Below the pieces are notes generated by a model. That model did not search any database, had not been told where the DNA came from, and worked only from the letters and a program-made list of their open reading frames with translations. DNA of 64,000 bases from Periplaneta americana (lineage: Eukaryota; Arthropoda; Insecta; Blattodea; Blattidae), in contig NC_091125.1 in assembly GCF_040183065.1 (NCBI RefSeq), positions 112,306,121-112,370,120 of the forward strand. Reading direction: 5' to 3'. Positions 34,976 through 45,509 of this stretch are shown piece by piece (the first letter of the stretch is position 1; each line of letters starts with the position of its first letter). Both the position numbers and the translations under genes were made by a program.

Positions 34976-35414
34976 AATTTTATTTATTTTTCTAGTAATG
35001 AAATAAGATTTAATTGTCCACCAAAGAAATTTGTATCTATAAAGTTCAATGCTGAATTACTAGAGAATGGTTTCTAAACTGAGATTTGCTGTATATTTAA
35101 TTAAAGATATGTAGAAATCTGTGAGAACTGCAATTAAGTAATGAAAAATAAACAAGCAATAACGCAAAACTGTGAAACTGAAATAATATATCAGAATGAA
35201 TGCCGTTAAAGATGGGGAACAATGCAATTCAATTTCTATGTAAGACTAGGTAGGGTTGGATTATTTGGAACAAGCGTAATTTCCTATATTACACAACTTA
35301 CTGTTGTCATCACTATCAAACAAACCAGCAACAAATGCATGTCCCTTTTATATTACAAATAATAAACGAAACATGACAAAATAGTCATGTAATAATACAT
35401 AGTCATTCTATCAT

Positions 35415-35540
35415 ATAATCAGGGTTACGTAACTCAACTTTCCAGATGCTCTCCAATCTCAGAAATGAGTTATGTAAGTCATTGCCAGAAGAGAAGACCA
35501 GAAGTGACGAAATATAATCTTGTGGGGGAAAAAAAAATAA
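35415..35540 (+). repeat. SINE family H, 5'-truncated
   Basis: CAGGGTTACGTAACTCAACT, GAGAAGACCAGAAGTGACGA and an A-rich end match the 3' half of the copy at 57598-57890. Confidence 0.65.
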
Positions 35541-37906
35541 TGAAAGCATCCCAGTGGAGTCTCTCTTGCATTTTCACAAGATTTCATGACATGATCCAAG
35601 TCCGAAAATCAATATCAATTTGCAAAAGCTCTTTAAGGAAATTCTTCAAATTCTTAATGAATTTCTACCCACACTTAGTTGCTATGTCAATGGAATCAAA
35701 AGATAAAGCAGGCTATAATACAAAACAAATCAAAGATATTACCGTAATTCTTATGTAATCGATGACAAAAATAAGAATTCATAAAGAAGTAACTTCAGCG
35801 TAATTAAAATAAAATATTCTTGCAAACTGTAATCTGTAACAGCACTATGATTAACAGTACAACTATTGATTTTATAGTTCCAGAAAATATTGCACAGATT
35901 TCATATATATACAACATGAATGTGTTGCAATTCCATGGATGATTTATTCAGAGCTCTAGGAAACTAGCTTCCTTCAAATATATATAAAAAACTTTACTAC
36001 GAGCTAAACAATTTGTGGTGTCATTTATGTGACTAGGATTGTTCAAGAGTTAACTAATTTATCAAACTTTCTATGCAGCAGACTTCTAAATAATATGACC
36101 TTTGCATAACTGAAAATTCAGAGGTCCTACAATATTCAATGTCATAATACGAGTATAATTGCTATATAAAACACTCTTTAAACAATGTCTAAAAATTAGA
36201 ATACTCTCATTTTTAGTATGCAAAGTTTTCAATATGTCTGATTATTTGGATTGATAAAGGAAGATGGTGATCAAACAAATAAAAGCTTAACTATGACAAA
36301 GGTATTTCTCGCCTTCTTAACATCCATAATGTTGTACTTACTTTTCAATGTCTCCAGGTATGCTCAACTGTGACAGGGAGGAAATTTTATTACACACCAA
36401 GGAGTCTTATTAAAATTAAGTCTTCCTACTACAAATTATACATTTCATCACAATGTGATGGTGAAATAAAATTTAACCTAAATTCTGAAAATATTACTTT
36501 CTCCTCTTCCTGGAATATTACTTACTGGCAATGAAATGTGACATTATCATCTGCATATTCCACGATAGTTTCAGAACAATCGACATACTTGCTTGTCACA
36601 TATTATTGCACAGTTATTCACAACCTTTGAAGCACCAAAATACCAGGAAATAAACATGTTGGCAGTATTAAAACTATAAAGTTGTAGGAAGATTAAACAA
36701 ATAAATACATTTTCTCATTACGAAACTGACAAAATTGCATACTCAGTAAAAAAAATGCAAATGTATGAAGACAGGGGGAAAAAATCAAAAAGTGATTATA
36801 CGCAATGGCAATAGATATTATGACATATCGAATTTTTTTATAAAAAATTTTTTTACATTTATCTCAATGTCACTTAAGAATCGAAGCTCTTATTTTGATA
36901 TGATGGTCATCTTCTTCCACACTATTACTTAATGTAATTTACATATACCTACATTCAAATGAAACAACCCTAGTCATAATGTTACAAATTGTTTAAAACA
37001 AACTATCAGAGAGATCAGTAATATTGCATATTGCCTTGTAATACTCAGTCTAATTCAAAAACATAAATATGAATGCACAAAACATCAAGTTTATAGAATA
37101 AATGGACCTTTTATGCCTGTACATATATTAAATGATACTAAGAAAACCAAAAGTACTCTTCTATTTTTAAACATTATGCATTATGTTGGATATATTATAA
37201 CATAGGATGTAAAAATATATTTTCATCTATCACTTTGGAGGGCATTAGACCTTTCAATAGTAAATAGCTGCAACTTACACAGATAAAATAAGTGTCTAAA
37301 AATAAAATAAACTCTTTTTATATTTCTTTGAGTTAAAGTCGTCGGAGTAGATTCTAGTCAACAGGGTGTGAAACACAATTCCCCAGAAGTGTTCCTTACA
37401 CCTTCAAATATTTTATCTATATTTATATTACACTGAAGTACTCAGAGGTTTCTGTGTTAAAACCAGTCTTCTGATGTTGTACACTCTCAATAACAAATAT
37501 GTCATCAGAGCATAAATGTGAGCATTTCCAGCAATTAAAATTCTTTGGTACAAACAAACCAGCACATCAAGATATGAAACAGAGACAGTGGAAACTATTG
37601 CTGGCTCCCCATCCATGCAAAATGCAAACACATTCTCGTTGGGCAAGATACACACATAAGATAGTGAGACTCACAGAAGTCACTCCTTTCCTACATGTAA
37701 TATAATAACTTATTCTCAATGTAGTCCACGGGTAAAATTTACAAGCGTAGGAAATACACGGAGGTAACAACTAAAAGAGAGTTCTGACAATATAAAAAAT
37801 AGCAGGGGTAAAAAAATATCAGAGACATTATTAGATTCCAATAGAATAGAGTATTTTTTAAAGTTCAGTAGGACAATTCTTACCAACTACACTTTTCCTT
37901 AATTAT
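35541..37906. other. AT-rich region 3' of MEGF8, no recognised gene
   Basis: No repeat family or ORF recognised. Part may be 3' UTR if the proximal poly(A) signal at 37907 is not used. Confidence 0.4.
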
Positions 37907-37912
37907 TTTATT
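37907..37912 (-). terminator. Candidate polyadenylation signal AATAAA for MEGF8
   Basis: First AATAAA hexamer on the minus strand that I noted, about 190 nt past the MEGF8 stop. In AT-rich DNA such hexamers are frequent, so usage is unproven. Confidence 0.3.
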
Positions 37913-38102
37913 TGGTTCATAGATCTGCATCATATTGCAAATCTTACCTTTTATGCTAATGGACTGTTTATGTAATATCATATTCCCTATTGTGCGAGAA
38001 TGACTAAATTCAATGAATGACCTCTGTCTGCAGTGGGAATACTGAATTCTCCAATCATTATAGAGTGGGATTAAAAAAGGAGCAAAGTCAGATACCGACA
38101 CA

Positions 38103-39002
38103 CTATGATGGAGCATGACTGCTCCTACGCCTCAGGAAAGCCCTTCCGTTCATAGGATATACCCTGGCTAGCAGGATGAGGGAGGACGCTAGTGCCAGAC
38201 GGACCGGGGCTTCTCTGCCACCAGGAAGTCGCACAAACACTGTTCCAACTGCAGCCACTCCATCATCTGTGGGTTCCACAGCAACGGGCCGAACGTCACC
38301 CACAGATGGGGAATGCTGCTTACGTTGCTTCTTCCTGTGCGGAGACTGAGAGGTGCCGGCTGTGTTAGATAAGGAAACGGACACGTCGTCATTATCGCGA
38401 GAAAAATCCAACAGTAGCGTCACTGTTGCAAATGGACGTTTGGCCATATGTAGCATTTCCACAACGTGACGACGTCTTGCACGGCGCACATCTGCAGCCT
38501 GCTTGGCCTTCCATGCCACAACACACGCAGCCAGGAACAAAAAAAAGCAGGAGAAAAAGACAGAAAAAAATACAAAAAGGTCAATATGAAGTTGGTCTTG
38601 GCGAAAAAATACCATTCCGTAACTAGAACGAGGCGGTGAAGAATCTCCGTCCTGCAGATTTGGTCCCACTGCTGTCAGTGCAATGTAGAATCTTGTTGAA
38701 CCCAAATCATGGCGGTCATGAGGAAGAGTCAACACTAGGCGGTCCTTCAGGTTCCGAACCATTAGGAAAGTATTCTTCTGAGTAACAGTCACGAAAGTTG
38801 TGAGGCCGCGCGCTTCTCGATCCATCACCTTGTACACGTTAGGACTCAAGTGATCGGTATTAGTAGTTCGGGTGGTGGAACCGTTCGGTGCAACTTCATC
38901 ATTTCCAGTATTAATTTCCACGACATTGAGTCTTGTAAGTATACCACCTGATAATTCATTATACTCCTCATCCCTCCAATGGAACTTTGGATCTATCTCG
39001 AC
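38103..39002 (-). CDS. MEGF8: MEGF8 terminal exon: juxtamembrane, TM helix, cytoplasmic tail
   Basis: It starts after TATTACAG in phase 0 (VEIDPKFHWRDEEYNELSGG) and runs 299 codons to TAG at 38105-38103. A beta-rich domain (TFVTVTQKNTFLMVRNLKDR) leads to FFRQDQLHIDLFVFFSVFFS. The transmembrane helix occupies about 38582-38514 and is rich in Phe, then a basic stop-transfer WKAKQ...RRARRRH. The tail contains HMAKRPFATV at about 38450-38420, the counterpart of the MASRPFA motif that recruits MGRN1 in vertebrate MEGF8 and attractin. The later tail (AVEPTDDGVAAVGTVFVRLP) is conserved-looking, followed by a polar end. The single large last exon is continuous with no frameshift. Confidence 0.95.
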   Translation of the reverse strand, partial: VEIDPKFHWRDEEYNELSGGILTRLNVVEINTGNDEVAPNGSTTRTTNTDHLSPNVYKVMDREARGLTTFVTVTQKNTFLMVRNLKDRLVLTLPHDRHDLGSTRFYIALTAVGPNLQDGDSSPPRSSYGMVFFRQDQLHIDLFVFFSVFFSCFFLFLAACVVAWKAKQAADVRRARRRHVVEMLHMAKRPFATVTLLLDFSRDNDDVSVSLSNTAGTSQSPHRKKQRKQHSPSVGDVRPVAVEPTDDGVAAVGTVFVRLPGGREAPVRLALASSLILLARVYPMNGRAFLRRRSSHAPS

Positions 39003-39081
39003 CTGTAATACAATAATTTACGTGTACAGTCTCAGCAAGACCTCAGAAATAAGCAAAATTCTGTGATGTAACATTACTAAC

Positions 39082-39269
39082 CGTATGAGCTCCTGTGGTG
39101 GTGTTAACATTAACAACAAAGGTGTCATCAGAAGGGCTCATGTATAAGTCCAGAGCTCCTTGAGTCACGTCCACAATCACACGGATATCAACATTCATGA
39201 ATCGAGGCTGGACAACAAAAAAGACTGTCTGTCCAGGATGCAGTGGTCTTGGTTTCATTTTACAATCCT
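39082..39269 (-). CDS. MEGF8: MEGF8 exon: extracellular beta-rich segment
   Basis: Acceptor TTTTTCGCAG, donor ACG|GTTAGT; enters in phase 1, leaves in phase 0. Encodes DCKMKPRPLHPGQTVFFVVQ and MNVDIRVIVDVTQGALDLYM, the Cys-poor membrane-proximal region. The following intron is only 79 nt. Confidence 0.93.
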
Positions 39270-39449
39270 CTGCGAAAAATAAATTGCATCAACTTACAAG
39301 TAACATTGCACAGACTGAAAGCTTTCAATTTGAACAAGTTGTTTATATTTATTTATTAATTTCTTTGTATAAGAGATTTAATTCCCTAGGCTGGAGGATA
39401 ATTTAAAATATTGATCATTGTTAATCTAATACCATATTAACAGTATAGG
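39270..39449. other. MEGF8 intron, unique part
   Basis: AT-rich intronic sequence without recognised elements. Confidence 0.4.
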
Positions 39450-39800
39450 TCCCACACCGTGGCGTCGTGGTCTAAAGATCCTGCCTAGGTCTTGTGTTAC
39501 GGAATGCGTACTGGTTCGAGTCCTCATGGGGGAAGAAATTTTCTCACGACATTTCGGCCAGTGTATGGGACTGGTACCCACCCAGCATCGTGATGTACTT
39601 GGGGAGCTGCGATAGGTAGCGAAATCCAGTTACGAAAACCAGCTGTAACGGCTGGAGGGATCATCATGCTAACCACACAATACCTCCATTCTGGTTGGAT
39701 GATCGTCCACCTCTGCTTCGGCATGTGGATGTGAGGCCCGTAGCCGGCTGGTCGGTTATGGTCCTTCATGGGCTGTCATGCCTCGGATTGTTGTTTGTTA
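39450..39800 (+). repeat. tRNA-derived SINE (family I) in a MEGF8 intron
   Basis: The head CACACCGTGGCGTCGTGGTC and B box TGGTTCGAGTCCTCATGG are tRNA-like. The body includes CACCCAGCATCGTGATGTAC and CTGGTCGGTTATGGTCCTTC, ending TTGTTTGTTATTG. A partial reverse copy with an internal deletion lies at 61475-61540. Confidence 0.75.
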
Positions 39801-39825
39801 TTGTTGGTATGTAGGCTGACCAGAT

Positions 39826-40310
39826 TTTTATGGTCGACAATTTCAAGAAAAATCACAAACGCTTATCTAGACACTCTCCATTGAAATGTTGCATAAAATA
39901 CACGTAACAGCAAATATAATGATAGAACTTCGCACACTAAATTTGTAGAGTATCTTAACTGTTTTAATTACATGCATAAACACACGTAACTCCTACACAT
40001 AAATATAGCCACTAAGAATTCAATTTCAGTACTGACACATGCATGGAAGTCTTTCACATAATATGTACACACTGAACTCTAACACACACATTTTACAAGT
40101 ACTTGTCTGAAGAATGTATCTTTTTAAGGATCTGATCAGTCCCATACAGCTTCACACTAAGTTCTTCACATGAGATATGAAAGTTTGTTTTCACTTACAA
40201 CAAAGCTTTAACTGTTTCAATTTTCATTCTTGACTTTTCATCAGTCCAAATTGAGTTCATCATGGAGAAAAGTCTTTCAAATGATAAATTACTGACTGAA
40301 AGACACATGA
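39826..40310 (-). pseudogene. hAT-type transposase remnant
   Basis: On the minus strand about 40300-40190 reads NLSFERLFSMMNSIWTDEKS then RMKIETVKALL. This parallels the fragment in the hAT at 22194-23120. Element ends are not clear. Confidence 0.55.
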
Positions 40311-40394
40311 TTAATAACACTATTTTGAGAAGATTTTCATATTATAGAAATTATACATTCACACACGACAAGAATAAATAATAGCAGAATACCA

Positions 40395-40566
40395 CAAAAA
40401 GTATATTACTATAGACCACAAGGGAGAAGAACTATTGGAAGACCACTTAAAAGATAGAGAGAACAGATTTGAAGTCAAATGTTGAAGATGGAACAGGTCC
40501 AAGAGTGCCTAAAGCTTATGGTGATGATGATGATGATAATGATGATGATGATGATGATCATGATGG

Positions 40567-40600
<34 letters not shown>

Positions 40601-40620
40601 CATGGTGGTGGTGATGGTGG
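40395..40620 (+). pseudogene. LINE 3' end with (GAT)n tail
   Basis: GRRTIGRPLKR and a short run to ATGGTGATGATGAT correspond to the extreme C-terminus and tail of a non-LTR element. The (GAT)n microsatellite at 40520-40620 is the expanded tail. Confidence 0.65.
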
Positions 40621-40689
40621 TAACTGACAATCTTTCAAAAAGGTGTGCATTAATGTCAGCAAATTTACTATCATTTTACAGTTTCCTCT

Positions 40690-41705
40690 TATCCTATAGC
40701 TTAATTTGATAAGTCACTCTATAGTTTAAATCGACCTCGCATTTCCAAAAGTTGATTCACAGGTCTTTCCTGTCTTCTTCTTTTTGGTACATAGCTTCTT
40801 AAAACTTTTGGTAGTTTTTTTTCGTGCCATTCTGTCAACATGCTCAAACCATTCTTTTTATGTTTCGATTTTTTTTAATACTGCAACTACTTTCAATTTT
40901 TCTAAAAATATCTCTGTATTTGTTTCCTGATTCATTCAAGAGCAACCTGTCGTTCTTCACAGGTATTTCATTTCTGTTGTTCTTATCTGATTGTCCTGTT
41001 TTTGCTACTATATATGGAGAGCTAGTGTATTATATAATTTTAATCTAGTTTTATTTAGGGTTTTCTGGGGTTTAAACATGTTACTACGCCTTTTACTTTC
41101 ATATAATTGTTTAAGTTATAGCTGATATGTTTTTCCTCCCTCATATAAAATCAAATTTTCTAAACAGTTGAAAGTATTCACTTGTTCTGCTTGTTTACAG
41201 ATGACTTTTACTTCTTAATGTATTCACACAGTCTAGTATATACAGTCACGAAGCTCAATATGTAGGGAATATGCATTCATAGATAGTTGCTAACCACTAG
41301 GATCGCTACTATTGTCTCATCACAATGCGAAATAGTACTGGCACAATCTATTGTTCCTAGTACCCTGAACAACTCTAGCTTCATGACTGTATATACTAGA
41401 CTGTGGTATTCAGTCCTTTAAATGCCACTGATTTTGTTTTCATCAATGAAAATTAATTCATATTCTCTTATAATTTTGTTTGATCTAAATGTAGCTTTCT
41501 GTAAGTTATCTTCTGTATCTGACGCTATTATTGGTCATCTGAAAGTAATACAGTACGAAGTTGAATATTTCTAGAGAACAGAATATCTGATATTTCTTCG
41601 TTTTGCCACTTTGTTATTATTTCGTTCATGTATATGTTAAGGAATGCTGGAGAAAGGAAATATTCTTGGCACACTACTCTGGCTGTCCTATATATATGTA
41701 GTACC
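40690..41705 (-). pseudogene. LINE reverse transcriptase fragment carrying a MITE
   Basis: Minus-strand reading gives QEYFLSPAFLNIYMNEIITK (motif B) and TVLLSDDQ (motif C, with Ser for the first Ala), then SDTEDNLQKATFRSNKII. A MITE (41227-41405) interrupts it. The C-terminal part (EWFEHVDRMARKKTTKSFKK) follows down to about 40720. Frames are broken in several places. Confidence 0.7.
41227..41405. mobile_element. 179-bp MITE with 7-bp target duplication
   Basis: CACAGTCTAGTATATACAGT and ACTGTATATACTAGACTGTG are perfect inverted ends, extended by CACGAAGCT/AGCTTCATG with one mismatch. GTATTCA occurs at 41220-41226 and 41406-41412. It sits inside the LINE fragment. Confidence 0.85.
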
Positions 41706-42004
41706 CATCTACATGCCATGAAATGATGATAAATGAGAAGACATAGGAAGGAAGGTGAATAATGAGCTTCGAAAATAGCTATGATTGTTTTAAGATTACT
41801 GAAATATCAATGTTATTCACACAAATATAAGAAAAAAAATGAAAAACAAAAATACAATAATGACGCAACATAGACACGCGCGCGCGCACATGCACACACA
41901 CATCAAAATAACAAGGAAAAAAACCCAAATTATGGCATTTAGAGGAAAGTTGCCAATAAATAAAGATAGATGTATTAAACACAAAGAATGACTATGTAAT
42001 GAAA

Positions 42005-42125
42005 TTGTGACAGTGAGATGAGTCCGAGGATTCGTCATGGGATTACCTGACATTTGTCTTATAGTTGGAAAATCCTCGGGGGAGAGGGACCAATAAGGTA
42101 ATCAGCCCAAGTAATATGTGCAGTG
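42005..42125 (-). repeat. SINE family B, 3' half
   Basis: The reverse complement has GGGCTGATTACCTTATTGG and GGTAATCCCATGACGAATCC plus CCTCGGACTCATCTCACTGT, matching the SINE body at 1762-1995. Confidence 0.55.
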
Positions 42126-42639
42126 AAGATGATGATGAAAAATAAATAAATAGATATATAAGGTACAATAAATGAACAATAACAATCACACAGGGTTGGC
42201 CCAAGGGGGAAGATGGACACCACTAAGTGGGGGGGGGGGAGGGGGGAGGCTCAAGCACCAAAAGGACCCGGCCTGATTTTGTGATTTCTTTTTAAGGAGA
42301 GGAAGACACAAAATATTCACAAAGCTTTTTTTACACGGAAAAAAAAAAAATCCTGTTAAATTACATATTACTGAAATAGTAATAAATTATGTTTTCAACA
42401 AGTTTTAAGAAGTAGGCTATGGTTGAAAGGTTATTTCCTTCTTTGTGGGGACAATGTAATGTAATTTCCTAGTTCGTCTTAGTACTGTGGTTAAATTATA
42501 GAATTTCTACATTCATTAAAATATTGGCGAGGAGAAATGACCACGATAAATGTTTGTGGGGGGGGGAGGGGGAAGGACGCCGAATCACATATCGATTATG
42601 AGATTTTGCACATTCACACATATGCATACATAACCTTAC

Positions 42640-42875
42640 CTAGTTGTTTGGCATCAAAGCAGAACTTGTAGTCAACAATCATTTGACGGTAGCATTGGTG
42701 ACCATCAGTTGGATTTCCCATGTAAGAATCACGACACTTGGAACATTGTGATTTCCAACACTGATTAGAATTTTTGCTATTGCTACAAGTGGCATCGCTT
42801 TCTGTGTTGTTCTGGCAGTTACATTTTTCTCCTGTCACAGGATCACATTGATCTCCATGTCCGTGGCATTCACAC
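42640..42875 (-). CDS. MEGF8: MEGF8 exon: laminin-type EGF repeat
   Basis: Acceptor TTATGTAACAG, donor CTAG|GTAAGG; enters in phase 2, leaves in phase 1. Encodes CECHGHGDQCDPVTGEKCNC, then CSKCRDSYMGNPTDGHQCY, a typical laminin EGF Cys pattern, and a linker VDYKFCFDAKQL. Confidence 0.94.
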
Positions 42876-43712
42876 CTGTTACATAAATATTATCACACAT
42901 TAGAATAGAAAGCTACTCAATCAATATGAATGTGAAACTTGCCAATAACGGACATCTTTCAGGAATAAGAAATATCCGTTATTAAGAAAATCAAACAAGT
43001 TGTAAACACCTATCACAGCACTATTCAAATACAGTACGGTATATTATTAACTAAAATTCTTTATTTGAAGTCCTTATTATGCCACAGAGATTATTCAGGC
43101 TATTCCATCCGAAATATAGAGAAAATTGACCTTGCAATTTTTAAATAGAATGAAACTTTTTCTGTCCGTTGACAACTGTGATACAATGCTTTGTGCAAAG
43201 TTTGAGGCATCAGAACTTCATAGTGTTTAAATTAAAAATATTTAAATTTATCGTATTTTCATAAAATTATCAACTTTAAACTGTTGTGGCTCCGAAACCC
43301 TTTCACCCAGTGATCAAAATCATGGTTTATTTTGATGCTGAGAAGTTAAAGTTTATATTGATATGTAAACAGTTTTTCTTACTTTTTATGGAAATGGAGG
43401 AGAAATTTAGCTAGCTTTATCACAGGTTTTCATAAACACAGGAGTAAAATGACGCCCAATGCTCGCTTATCTTCATCTCTCGGCCAGTTTGTGCGGTACT
43501 GTGCCGTTCAAGTCTAGGAGTGTGAATATAATTTATTTAATACCCTCGAAATTTATTGCCGAGCCACTAAGCAGACAATGCCAAATCCCTCTTAATAAAG
43601 CAAGGTTTTTTCTCAATATTTTTTACATTTTTACAAATGGACAAAAAGCCTAAAAGTAAGTAAAATCAGATTATCTGTCTGTCTGTACACAATAAAAATA
43701 AGGATTACCTAC
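42876..43712. other. MEGF8 intron, no recognised repeat
   Basis: AT-rich intronic DNA downstream of the candidate cassette exon. Confidence 0.4.
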
Positions 43713-43778
43713 CAAATGTCAGCTTCAAAATGAGCTCCCGTTAATGTTCTGCAGTAAACGGTTCCAGAGTTCTGAGCA
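43713..43778 (-). CDS. MEGF8: Candidate 66-nt cassette exon of MEGF8
   Basis: Acceptor CCTCTTTCAG and donor TTTG|GTAGGT frame a block open in the needed phase (2 in, 2 out), so inclusion or skipping both keep the frame. Inclusion would add AQNSGTVYCRTLTGAHFEAD and IW before CECHGHG. Skipping gives SPCRQCECHGHG, which is the normal laminin EGF spacing. It may be optional, or a chance pair of splice sites. Confidence 0.35.
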
Positions 43779-44774
43779 CTGAAAGAGGCTTGTTTTTATA
43801 AAATACGCTAAATTTGTCACTCAATAGTATGAAAACCGTTTGATTTTCGATAGTATATTTTTGAAAATGCACTCTCCTCAGCACCTTCTATAAATAGGGA
43901 AAAAATTAGAGTATTAAAAAAATGCGAGATTTTTCACTGATTGATTTCATATGGAATAGCCCATTCAGAAATGAATGGTTGAATAAGAATAGGCACACAC
44001 TGCTATCTAGTCAATTCAAATCTCACACTGTCTGACAAGACCTGAACTCTGCTCCCTTTAGTGAGAAGTTGTCATGTGACTAAATTACGGCACTGTCTCT
44101 ATATCATTAAGAATTTCCTATTAAAATTAAGTTTTTCACATCACTAAGATTATACCAGGTGGAAGGGGAGATGAATCTGGAAGGAGAGTTAAACATAAAA
44201 GTCTAATATTGTGGTCGTATGTAATAGGTCTTTTTTTTTTTTTTTTTAGATATTCATACAAATAAAAGCAAGTGGTAACACTATAACACGTGTTCACATA
44301 ACATTAGCAGTTGAGTCGTGAAATTATGTACATACGTAACAGCATGAAATATTCAATAACCTAACACATCACAGAGGGACATTGGTGGCTGTGCATTTGC
44401 TCCTTCCCAACTTGTTTCTACTATCACTGAATGCACAGCTATCACGTCTTTCTGTCACACACTTGCTAAGTATAGATTGTACCATGAGTGTAGATTTAAA
44501 CTTGTGAGAAAATTTTTTGATGTAAGTGTCCCAGGAAACTTTATAAGAAGTTTTACACTACTGGTTCGGTGTTGGACAAGAAGAAAACAGGAGGAGGACT
44601 GCTTTAACAAAAAAGAAATTGAATGATACTGAATCATCATTCGAAAGAAGTCCAAAGGGAACAGTGTGTAGTTTCACGTAGATCTGGCATACAACAAAAT
44701 TACTGAAATTACGACCATATAAGAATTAAGTGGTTCAAACACGTTACGCTTATATTTATGAAATGAAAACATAC
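43779..44774. other. MEGF8 intron, no recognised repeat
   Basis: Contains a T run near 44232; no ORF or repeat match. Confidence 0.4.
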
Positions 44775-44965
44775 TGCCGACAAGGAGAGCGATGATCCTC
44801 AGAACCACGAAAGTTTCCTGAAATGCATTCTTCACATTTATCACCAGTTGTACGGTTGCCACATCCAATACAGCGAGCATCTCTTGTTGGTCCCTCCTGT
44901 AGTAATTTCTCTAGTTCAGCTAATGGAAGATCAGCCAGTGAGTTTTCAGATCCTGTTGATAAGAA
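44775..44965 (-). CDS. MEGF8: MEGF8 exon: EGF linker and laminin-type EGF
   Basis: The acceptor is TTTTGTAG in front of TTCTTATCAACAGG. The nearer AG (after ATCAACAG) would put a stop in frame, so the upstream one is used. Donor CGGCA|GTATGT. Phase 0 in, 2 out. Encodes ENSLADLPLAELEKLLQEGP and CIGCGNRTTGDKCEECISGN. Confidence 0.93.
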
Positions 44966-45018
44966 CTACAAAATACATGTATTAGTTGATGTTCTCTTGA
45001 TTTTAATTTACAATTAAT

Positions 45019-45273
45019 ATATGAGGGACTCACAACCAGAGTGGACCAAGTCAACCAGTGATCAATTTGTGGATTAATACAATCTCGGATAAAGAAAACT
45101 TAGATTTATTCATTGCGATAACAAACCAAGTCCATAACTCATTTGTTACTCCATGAGGGCTGCATTTCCTATGGAAGTTGGAGGTTGCTAAGCATGAGCC
45201 AGGAACTTTAAGACTCAATTTCTCGAAATTATTCCAGAAGGACTTGGTCCACTCTGGTTGTGAACCCCTCATA
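45019..45273. mobile_element. MITE with ~33-bp inverted ends in a MEGF8 intron
   Basis: TATGAGGGACTCACAACCAG at the left pairs with CTGGTTGTGAACCCCTCATA at the right, extended by AGTGGACCAAGTC. The interior is non-coding. Its left edge lies 54 nt downstream (plus coordinates) of the exon at 44775-44965. Confidence 0.8.
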
Positions 45274-45354
45274 TAACATCAACAAAAGTTTCGTTTTATC
45301 TATGCTTAATCAGTGTTTCATAAGCGACTCATAAGGCAACTAAGCCATAAGATA

Positions 45355-45505
45355 ATGAGGTAGGGTGGCCAGTTCCTTTCCCCCTCCATTGCATACATCT
45401 CTGACTAGTAACATATTATTATTTCACATAATCAGACTTGAGATGTAGACAAAAAAAATTACTCTTCCTCTGACACATATCGTCATGTGAGATGTACTGC
45501 CTGAT
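45355..45505 (-). repeat. Interspersed repeat family C, inverted relative to the next copies
   Basis: The reverse complement carries GGAGGGGGAAAGGAACTGGC and the CAGTACATCTCACATGACGA block shared with 46905-47145. Confidence 0.6.
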
Positions 45506-45509
45506 AATA

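Noticed and set aside
38189..38392. Second reading frame overlapping the MEGF8 tail
   Set aside because: Shadow frame within a confidently coding exon; no domain.
40479..40709. Poly-Met frame
   Set aside because: Translation of a (GAT)n LINE tail.
44955..44965. Nearer acceptor for the MEGF8 exon (after ATCAACAG)
   Set aside because: In phase 0 it leads to a TAG within a few codons; the upstream TTTTGTAG acceptor keeps the frame open and links both neighbours.
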